Below, one piece after another: positions 16,479 to 22,930 of a DNA stretch of 64,000 bases. Numbering within the stretch: position 1 is the first letter of the stretch; every line of letters begins with the position of its first letter. The DNA comes from an uncultured Pseudomonadota bacterium (lineage in GTDB: Bacteria; Myxococcota_A; UBA796; JAFGLY01). Location of the stretch: the NCBI GenBank assembly GCA_937912125.1, contig CALDOK010000004.1:32388-96387 (forward strand), given 5' to 3'. Under the pieces are notes generated by a model, which saw only the letters and a list, made by a program, of their open reading frames with translations, was not told the origin of the DNA and did no database searches. The translations under genes and the position numbers were made by a program.

Positions 16479-18608
16479 GTGCAAGGATTCTTCGAAGCCC
16501 AGAGCGTGGCTGTGGTCGGTGTCTCGGACCGCCCCGACAACCTCGGGCGTTCTATCGTCATCAACCTGTCGACCTTCCGCTTCGCCGGTGGGATCCACCT
16601 GGTCGGCCCCCGCGGCGGTAGCTTCATGGGCATGCCCATCCACGGCTCAGTGGCCGAGCTCCCTGCCGGCGTGGATCTGGCGGTGATGCTCGCCCCCGCG
16701 CGGGCGGTCCCGGGCCTGGTGGAAGACTGCGGCCGGGCAGGGATCCGACGGGTGATCATCGAGTCTGCGGGCTTCGGGGAGAAGGGCGGGGATGGCGACG
16801 CCCTGCAGGGCCAGCTGCGTGATGCCGCCAAGCGCTGGGGCATCCGCTTCATCGGGCCCAACTGCCTGGGGGTGATGAGCATCCCCAACGGGCTGGTGGT
16901 GCCCTTCGCACCTCTGCCTGACATCTACCGCCAGGGAGGCGTCTCGGTGGTCTCCCAGAGTGGGGGGGTGGGCATCGCCTACCTGTCGCTGCTGGCCCAC
17001 GAGGGGCTGGGCGTGGCCCGCTTCGCCAGCATCGGGAACAAGCTGGACGTCGATGAGTGCGACCTGCTCGAGTACCTCATCGACGACCCCCTCACCGACA
17101 TCGTGGTCATGTACCTCGAGGGTGTGGGCGACGGGCGCCGCCTGCTGCGGCTGCTCCGCAGCACCTCCAAGCCGGTGCTGGTCCAGAAGGCCAACCGCGG
17201 GGCGCTGTCCCGGGACATCGCCTCGTCCCACACCGCCTCCTTGGCCGGAGATGACGCGGTGGTCGAGGCCGCCCTGGACCAGGGAGGCGCGGTGCGCTTT
17301 CACGACGGGCACAGCCTGGCCAACGCCGTGCGGGCGCTGTCCCTGCCGGCCATGCGCGGTGATCGCCTGGCGGTGATCTCACGGTCCGGCGGGCATGCGG
17401 TGCAGGTCGCCGATTCCTGCGAGGAGCACGGCTTCGCCCTGGCGGCGTTCGGGCCCGAGCTGTTCGAGCTCATCGGGCAGCGCTGCCGCGCGGGGGTGGT
17501 GCGCTTGACCAACCCCCTCGACCTGGGCGATGTCTTCGACTTCGACACCTACGTGGATCTGGTCAGCGCCGCCCTCGAGCAGCCCGAGGTCGACGGCGTG
17601 GTCTTCCTGCACACCTACACCGGGCCCAGCGAGCAGCAGCAGTCCCAGCGGCTCATCGCGCGGCTGTCCGAGCTGGGCCGGTCCGCCCGTAAGCCGGTGG
17701 CGGTGGTGGTGGTCACCGACCCCGAGGAGCAGGCCTCCCTGCGTCGCGCCAACGGGTATCCGCTGTTCGCCGAGCCCACCGACGCCATCCAGGCCCTGGC
17801 CTTGCTGCGCGACCAGACCCGGCGCGAGGCGCTCGCTCCGTCGCAGGGGCCGGTGGTGGAGCTGGACCACGGGGCGGTGCGGGGCGCAATGGCCCGCGCG
17901 GGGGAGCGCGGCGCCGCGGTGGACGTGGCCCTCGAGCTGGTGCGCGCCGCCGGCATCCCCACGGCCCCTGGCCGGCTGGTGAGGAGCGGCTCTGAGGCGC
18001 GCCTGGCTGTGCGAGAGCTCGGCCTGCCAGCGGCGGCCAAGCTGTCCTCTCCGGCGCTCTCCCACAAGAGCGATCTGGGGGGCGTGAGGCTCGGCCTGGG
18101 CACGCTGGCCGAGGTCGAGCGCCAGGTCCGTGAGCTGCTCGAGCTGCTCCGGCAGCGTGCGCCCGACGACCCGCAGGCGGGCGTGTTGATCCAGCCCATG
18201 GCGGGCAAGGGGCTCGACCTCATCATCGGCGCCCGCTGCGACCCTCAGTTCGGCCCTGTGGTGGTGGCCGGCTTCGGGGGGGTGCTGGTGGAGATCATGG
18301 GTCAGGTCGCCCTTCGGGTCGCCCCCATCGATCTCGAGCAGGCGCGCGCCATGTTGCGCGGGTTGCCTGGCAGCGCGCTGTTCGACGGCGTCCGCGGTGG
18401 TGGGCCCCTGGACCTCGACGCCGCGGCCCAGGCCATCGTGCGTGTGGGTGCGCTGCTCGAGGCGGCCCCGGAGATCGCCGAGCTGGACATCAACCCGTTC
18501 CGCATCTTCCCCGTAGGCCAAGGCGGGCTGGCGCTGGATGCCCGGGTCTTCACCCGAGCGCTGTCCGACTCGTCCGACTCGTCCGACTCGTCCGACTCGT
18601 CCGACTAG
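16479..18608 (+). CDS. Fused ADP-forming acetate/acyl-CoA ligase (alpha-beta ACD)
   Basis: This 709-residue enzyme joins both subunits of NDP-forming acyl-CoA synthetase. The N-terminal CoA-binding Rossmann domain starts FFEAQSVAVVGVSDRP, and the succinyl-CoA-ligase-like region contains SSHTASLAGDD with His251, the residue phosphorylated in this family. The ATP-grasp beta part runs from about 500 (ALELVRAAGIPTAPGRLV ... ELDINPF). It interconverts acyl-CoA, ADP and phosphate with acid, CoA and ATP. The start is a GTG at 16479 with GAGGAG 7 nt upstream overlapping the barrel gene's stop. The C terminus is an odd Ser/Asp tail (SDSSDSSD...) from a 9-bp tandem repeat, and its stop overlaps the convergent neighbour. 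Confidence 0.85.
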   Translation: MQGFFEAQSVAVVGVSDRPDNLGRSIVINLSTFRFAGGIHLVGPRGGSFMGMPIHGSVAELPAGVDLAVMLAPARAVPGLVEDCGRAGIRRVIIESAGFGEKGGDGDALQGQLRDAAKRWGIRFIGPNCLGVMSIPNGLVVPFAPLPDIYRQGGVSVVSQSGGVGIAYLSLLAHEGLGVARFASIGNKLDVDECDLLEYLIDDPLTDIVVMYLEGVGDGRRLLRLLRSTSKPVLVQKANRGALSRDIASSHTASLAGDDAVVEAALDQGGAVRFHDGHSLANAVRALSLPAMRGDRLAVISRSGGHAVQVADSCEEHGFALAAFGPELFELIGQRCRAGVVRLTNPLDLGDVFDFDTYVDLVSAALEQPEVDGVVFLHTYTGPSEQQQSQRLIARLSELGRSARKPVAVVVVTDPEEQASLRRANGYPLFAEPTDAIQALALLRDQTRREALAPSQGPVVELDHGAVRGAMARAGERGAAVDVALELVRAAGIPTAPGRLVRSGSEARLAVRELGLPAAAKLSSPALSHKSDLGGVRLGLGTLAEVERQVRELLELLRQRAPDDPQAGVLIQPMAGKGLDLIIGARCDPQFGPVVVAGFGGVLVEIMGQVALRVAPIDLEQARAMLRGLPGSALFDGVRGGGPLDLDAAAQAIVRVGALLEAAPEIAELDINPFRIFPVGQGGLALDARVFTRALSDSSDSSDSSDSSD
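18564..18607. repeat. 9-bp tandem repeat at the 3' end of the acyl-CoA ligase gene
   Basis: The unit TCCGACTCG is repeated in frame nearly five times, encoding a Ser-Asp-Ser tail, and the last copy runs into the TAG stop. Because the unit is a multiple of three, copy changes would alter tail length without shifting the frame. The array also spans the last codon of the convergent gene. Confidence 0.9.
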
Positions 18609-20626
18609 CCCTGCTGGTGGGCCCAGGCGGCCAGCAGCCGGGCCGTGGCGCCCACGAAGAGCGGGCACGGATCCTGCGCCGACGGTTGGCCCGCGGCGTC
18701 CAGGAAGTGGCGGCCCAGCCGATCGTGCCAGGTGCGGTAGCGGGCCTTCTCGCGCGGGTCCAGGGCGCCGTCTGCCATGCGGCTGCCCAGGGCGAGCTCC
18801 CGGCGTCGGCGCGGGTCCCAGGGGAAGACGTGCAGGTCAGCGGGCCGCAGGCCGCCGCAGCGCATGGAGCGTGGCAGCTGGTCGGTGGGCTCGAGGGGGG
18901 GCGCTGCTGGGCCGAAGAGGCGCTGGATGGCGGAGCAGCGGAGCATGGCCACCGGCATCCGCACCAGCTCGAGGCTGCCGTCGTCGCGCTCCAGCACCTC
19001 CCCGTCCAGGATGGTGTCCTCGTCGTCCATCGCGAAGCTCAGGATGTCCACCACGTCGATGCCCAGCTCCAGGGGGACGGGGGCCAGCAGCAGGTTGCGG
19101 CGCCACTGGGCGCCCTCCTCACTCAGCACCAGCAGGTCGCTGGAGGTGGTGTGGACGTCGCAGGGGATGGCTCGGCCGAGCCAGCCGTGGCCGGGAAGGC
19201 TGGCAGGGGCCCCGGGCACGATGGGCAGCTGGTCGTGGAGAGCGCGGAGCGCCAAGGTCTGAAGGCTGGCCTGGATGGCCTCATCCAGGGCGAGGCGAGG
19301 GGCGCGGCCGGGGAGCAGCAGCGGGCGCAGGACGCAGGGCCGGCCATGCTCGGGCGTCCCCGCCAGCACGATGAGCTCCTCGAGCAGCTCCCTCCTGCCC
19401 CACGCCGCGGGATCGGTCGGATCATCTCTCCGCCCCGAGGCTCCCAGCGGCAGGTTCCAGCCCACCGGCGGGATGTCGCGGAAGAGCAGGGGCACCCAGT
19501 CGTCTCCCCGCCAGCGCACCGTCGCCAGGGCACCGGCTCCCCCCCAGCGCAGTGGAGGGCAGGGAAGCTCGGGCGGTGGGACCGGCTCGCCCCGCACCAG
19601 GCTGGCCTCGAAGTAGGCGTCCCAGGCCATGCCCGCCTCGAGCCCCGCGCGGGACCCCAGCTTCTCGGTCCACAGGGCAGTCTTGGCCTGGGTGGTCACC
19701 ACGATCTGGTCGACACCGCGCCGATCCACCACCACAGTGGTGCGGCCCTGGTGATGCTGGACCAGGACCGGCTCGGTGAGCACCTCCTGGAAGATGGTCT
19801 CCCCAGGATGGGAGAGCGCGCTGAGCTTGTCGCGGCCGATGGGCCCTGGTCGGATGTTGCCTTGGCTGCCGCCGCGGGGTGGGGGCCAGGGGCTGGGGCC
19901 AGGGCTGCGGGGGCTGTGGAGCACGCCCTGCGCCAGCAGCCCGGCCAGTGTGGCGGTGACGGCTGCGAGCGTCCCCGCGTAGGCCCCGGGCTCGGTGCAG
20001 CCGTGGATGCTGGCATGGGCGAGCTGAGCCACCAGTGACGGTGGAGGCATGGTGGTGTCCGTGGTGACCGCCATCACGGCAGGCCAGCCGCGGGCGGCCA
20101 CGCGCTCGAGCGCTCCCAGCGTGGCGGGCGCCTCGGCCGAGGCTGCCGAGAGCAGCAGCACCAGCGCGTCACAGCTGTCCAGCGCCGCCTCGAGCACGAA
20201 GGAAGCAGGGCTGCCGGGTGGGGTAGGCCAGGGCAGCAAGACCCGATGGCCGGCGCGCTGCATCTCGTCTGTCAGCCGACGAGCCAGCCGGGCGTCGAGG
20301 CGTGCGCGGTCGGCCGAGGCTTCATCGCCTACGCCGCCGTGCAGCACCAGCACCTTGCGCGCCGAGCAGACGCGCTCGGCCAGCGCGATGTCCTTGGCGT
20401 GGTGGGCGCGCAGGCTGCGCAGGCTGCGGAAGAACCCCGGCCCCAGCTGCGCCTGCGCCACCAGGCCCTGGATGACTCCGCGATGCAGCCCAGAGGCGCC
20501 GGCCCCCGGGGCGGGCAGGTGGGCGCTCAGGTCTCCCAGGTACAGCTCGGTGCTGCAGAGGGTACGAAGCTCGTTTTCATCGAACAGCGCCGCGAGCAGC
20601 GCCTCCAGGGTGGGCCAGGGGGACAT
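18605..20626 (-). CDS. Effector-associated domain + TIR-like + NUDIX multidomain protein
   Basis: This 673-residue protein has three readable parts. Residues 1-88 are helical (LEALLAALFDENELRTLCSTEL ... GFFRSLRSLRAHHAKDI) and match the N-terminal effector-associated adaptor domains common in myxobacterial conflict proteins. Residues 90-235 follow a TIR-like layout: first strand KVLVLHGG, AGHRVLLPW, then VLEAALDSCDALVLLLS; the catalytic glutamate is not certain. Residues about 290-440 contain a NUDIX fold: GWNLPLGASG and a box with Gly398, Arg412-Glu413 and Glu416-Glu417, but Thr in place of the first box Glu. Residues 440-673 are unassigned. It stands alone, convergent with the ligase gene. 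A role in NAD-type signalling or conflict is inferred. GAGG is 6 nt from the ATG. Confidence 0.6.
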   Translation of the reverse strand: MSPWPTLEALLAALFDENELRTLCSTELYLGDLSAHLPAPGAGASGLHRGVIQGLVAQAQLGPGFFRSLRSLRAHHAKDIALAERVCSARKVLVLHGGVGDEASADRARLDARLARRLTDEMQRAGHRVLLPWPTPPGSPASFVLEAALDSCDALVLLLSAASAEAPATLGALERVAARGWPAVMAVTTDTTMPPPSLVAQLAHASIHGCTEPGAYAGTLAAVTATLAGLLAQGVLHSPRSPGPSPWPPPRGGSQGNIRPGPIGRDKLSALSHPGETIFQEVLTEPVLVQHHQGRTTVVVDRRGVDQIVVTTQAKTALWTEKLGSRAGLEAGMAWDAYFEASLVRGEPVPPPELPCPPLRWGGAGALATVRWRGDDWVPLLFRDIPPVGWNLPLGASGRRDDPTDPAAWGRRELLEELIVLAGTPEHGRPCVLRPLLLPGRAPRLALDEAIQASLQTLALRALHDQLPIVPGAPASLPGHGWLGRAIPCDVHTTSSDLLVLSEEGAQWRRNLLLAPVPLELGIDVVDILSFAMDDEDTILDGEVLERDDGSLELVRMPVAMLRCSAIQRLFGPAAPPLEPTDQLPRSMRCGGLRPADLHVFPWDPRRRRELALGSRMADGALDPREKARYRTWHDRLGRHFLDAAGQPSAQDPCPLFVGATARLLAAWAHQQG

Positions 20627-20733
20627 GAACGCCTCGTGGTGTGGGCTACACGCATCCTACCGCGGCGCGGCGTCGTCGAAATAATCGCCGGCCCCTTCGC
20701 GTAGACCATGCGCAACTCACCCAGGAGTTCAGC

Positions 20734-21162
20734 ATGGAACAGGTCCTTCAGCACTTCTCGGTCCCTCAGCGCTTCATCGAGCGGATGGACGTGCGGGCCC
20801 GCATCAAGCGGCTGCCCCTGCCGGTGCAGGCCTTCGTCAACTTCAACCTCGCTCAGCTGCTCGCCTTGAGCATCGCCATCCCGGACTTCATCCCCCTGGT
20901 GGACGAGGTGGCGGCGGGCTGGTTGTTCTACATGGGCATCACGGCCACGGCCCAGAGCGTCCGCGAGCGCTACGGCGACCGCTTCCAGGCCTGGCGCCAG
21001 CGCCGCTTCGAGTCGCGTCAGACCGCCGGCGCGTTGCCTGACCTCGAGCAGGCCGAGCTCGAGCAGCTTGACCCCAGCATCATCGAGCTGACCCTCAGGG
21101 AGATCGAGGACCTGGACCCCAAGGTGCTCCAGGCGGCCATCGCGGATCTACGCCGCACCTGA
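20734..21162 (+). CDS. Small membrane-associated protein of unknown function (DUF6116-like)
   Basis: This 142-residue protein has a central hydrophobic stretch (FVNFNLAQLLALSIAIPDFIPLVDEVAAGWLFYMGITA, about 33-70) that would make one or two membrane helices around a conserved-looking PDFIPLVDE turn. The pattern resembles small DUF6116-type proteins. The C-terminal third is acidic and helical (LEQAELEQLDPSIIELTLREIEDLDP). No catalytic motif is visible. The start at 20734 is chosen for AGGAG 7 nt upstream. It diverges from the EAD/TIR/NUDIX gene across 107 bp. Confidence 0.6.
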   Translation: MEQVLQHFSVPQRFIERMDVRARIKRLPLPVQAFVNFNLAQLLALSIAIPDFIPLVDEVAAGWLFYMGITATAQSVRERYGDRFQAWRQRRFESRQTAGALPDLEQAELEQLDPSIIELTLREIEDLDPKVLQAAIADLRRT

Positions 21163-21177
21163 AGCATCGCGCTTCCC

Positions 21178-21260
21178 AGCAGGGCGGCCGCTGCGCCCTG
21201 CTCTGATGGGATGGGCGGGCGGAATCGGGACACCCGCGCTGTAGTCCCGATTCCACCCGC
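21178..21260. terminator. Two tandem hairpins between convergent genes
   Basis: The first hairpin has a 9-bp perfect stem (21178-21186 with 21194-21202, AGCAGGGCG) and a 7-nt loop. The second has arms 21215-21231 and 21244-21260 that pair at 16 of 17 positions around a 12-nt loop. Both lie after the stop at 21162 and before the PilZ stop at 21398. No U-tract follows, so if they end transcription it is not by the classical intrinsic route. A third, looser pairing (ACCTCCTC at 21268 with GAGGAGGT at 21316) lies just beyond. Confidence 0.55.
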
Positions 21261-21397
21261 ACCCCGGACCTCCTCCCATCGTAGTTCATGGAGTGGGCAC
21301 CCAACACACTCACATGAGGAGGTGGGTCCGGGTTGCACCCAAAGTCAACGCGCTCCCTTGTGTACGAGGTTCACGTTCGCTCCCGAAAGAGCACTTC

Positions 21398-21820
21398 TCA
21401 AAAGAGATCTTCGTCGTAGTACATGGTGTCGCGGAGCTCGACGAAGCGTTCCAGGCGCGCCTTGGCTGTGTCGCCCAGCTCCACGAACTGGACGCCGATG
21501 CCGGGGGGGCCTTCGATGTCGTCCAGGTCCTCACGGAGCCAGCGCACGACCGCTGTGGTTCGGATGGGCGGGCCGCCGTCGGGGATGGAGAACTCCAGGT
21601 CCAGGACCGTCCCCTTGGCCAGCAGCTGGGGGGTCGCGACGAACACGCCGCCCTCGCTGATGTTGTTGGTGATCCCGGCGTAGAGGTTGCTCTCGCTCTC
21701 GAGGTGCACCTCGGCGGCGACGGCGACGCGGCGGTGCTTTCGCACCTTGTCCGTGTCGAAGGTGGGGGCGCTCGCGACCGATTCCCAGTGGGTCGAGATG
21801 TCGGCAGCGGGAAGTCCCAT
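21398..21820 (-). CDS. PilZ-domain c-di-GMP-binding protein
   Basis: This 140-residue single-domain protein keeps both ligand motifs of c-di-GMP-binding PilZ domains: RxxxR (Arg27-Arg31 in RKHRR) and N53-x-S55-x-x-G58 in NISEGGVFV. The remaining strands (LDLEFSIPDGGPPIRTTAVVRWLRED) complete the six-stranded barrel. The pattern is the compact form common in Myxococcota, where such proteins affect motility or adhesion. The start at 21820 is chosen because GGAGG lies 5-6 nt upstream; an in-frame ATG at 21901 would add a disordered extension. It diverges from the CbbQ-type gene. Confidence 0.85.
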   Translation of the reverse strand: MGLPAADISTHWESVASAPTFDTDKVRKHRRVAVAAEVHLESESNLYAGITNNISEGGVFVATPQLLAKGTVLDLEFSIPDGGPPIRTTAVVRWLREDLDDIEGPPGIGVQFVELGDTAKARLERFVELRDTMYYDEDLF

Positions 21821-22076
21821 CAGCGCCTCCGTTTCTGCTGGGGGTCGCTGCGCCGTGGATGGCGCGGGGGGGAGACGACCGCCAGCTTCTACACCACTCA
21901 TCGGTGGTCCCCCGGGGCTGTTTAGGCGTGGAGCACAACTTTTCCGAGTCTGTTTCGAGCCCGGGTATCGAGCATCTGCGCACCTGAGCCGCAGAACTTC
22001 GCTTCAGGTCTGCGGGCGATGGTCCGAAGACGTGGTTTGCCGTACCTTGCTGGCACAGACATCGGGGACTACGCTC

Positions 22077-22095
22077 CCCACGACTCCTTCGTGGG
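22077..22095 (+). promoter_or_regulatory. Hairpin covering the ribosome-binding site of the CbbQ-type gene
   Basis: A 7-bp perfect stem, CCCACGA (22077-22083) with TCGTGGG (22089-22095) around a 5-nt loop, ends 6 nt before the ATG at 22102. Its right arm overlaps the GGGAAG that would serve as Shine-Dalgarno. If formed in the mRNA it would restrain initiation. Function is inferred from position only. Confidence 0.35.
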
Positions 22096-22101
22096 AAGCG
22101 C

Positions 22102-22914
22102 ATGCGGCAGATCACACCCCCCGTCGAGGACTTCCTGATCCGCGACGAGCCGTTCTACCTCCCGGTGTCCGGCGAGGTCGAGCTGTTCGAGCAGGCCTGG
22201 CGCAGCCAGCTCCCGGCGCTGCTCAAGGGCCCCACGGGCAGTGGAAAGACCCGCTTCGTGTCCCACATGGCCCATCGGCTGGGTCGCCCCCTGGTCACCG
22301 TGGCCTGCCACGAGGACCTCACCGCATCGGATCTGGTGGGCAGGTTCTTGATCCTGGGTGACGAGACGGTCTGGGTGGACGGCCCGCTCACCGCGGCGGT
22401 GCGCCACGGCGCCATCGTCTACCTCGACGAGGTGGTCGAGGCCCGCAAGGACACCATGGTGGTGATCCACCCCCTCACCGACGACCGCCGTCTCCTGCCC
22501 ATCGACAAGCTCGCCTCCATGCTCCGGGCCCCGCCCGAGTTCATGCTGGTGGTGAGCTACAACCCCGGGTACCAGAGCGTGCTCAAGGAGCTCAAGCCTT
22601 CCACTCGCCAGCGCTTCGTGTCCCTGGACTTCGACTTTCCCCCCGCCGCGCTGGAGCGTGAGGTGGTGGGCCGTGAGGCGGGCATCGAGCCGGCCCTGGC
22701 CCAGGCCCTGGTGGCCATCGCCGGCAAGGTGCGCAACCTGACCGACCGGGGCCTGGACGAGGGCGTCTCCACCCGCCTGGTGATCTACGCGGGCAAGCTC
22801 GTGGCCGCGGGGGCCTCGCCCCGCACGGCCTGCGAGGCGGCCTTCACCCGCACCCTCACCGACGATCCCGACCTGCGCCGATCCATCGCCGAGATCGTCG
22901 CGGACTTCTTCTAA
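22102..22914 (+). CDS. CbbQ/NirQ/NorQ-family MoxR AAA+ ATPase
   Basis: This 270-residue AAA+ protein has Walker A GPTGSGKT (43-50), Walker B AIVYLDE (104-110) and the family segments [10 protein letters not shown] and SYNPGYQS. In characterised cases CbbQ/NorQ rings work with a VWA partner (CbbO/NorD) to remodel metalloenzymes such as Rubisco or nitric oxide reductase, or to insert metal. The VWA partner follows 16 nt downstream. No Rubisco or nitric oxide reductase gene is nearby, so the client is unknown. The paralogue at 46156-46929 is very similar ([21 protein letters not shown] is shared). Confidence 0.9.
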   Translation: MRQITPPVEDFLIRDEPFYLPVSGEVELFEQAWRSQLPALLKGPTGSGKTRFVSHMAHRLGRPLVTVACHEDLTASDLVGRFLILGDETVWVDGPLTAAVRHGAIVYLDEVVEARKDTMVVIHPLTDDRRLLPIDKLASMLRAPPEFMLVVSYNPGYQSVLKELKPSTRQRFVSLDFDFPPAALEREVVGREAGIEPALAQALVAIAGKVRNLTDRGLDEGVSTRLVIYAGKLVAAGASPRTACEAAFTRTLTDDPDLRRSIAEIVADFF

Positions 22915-22930
22915 GCGCGGGGCCGGCTCC

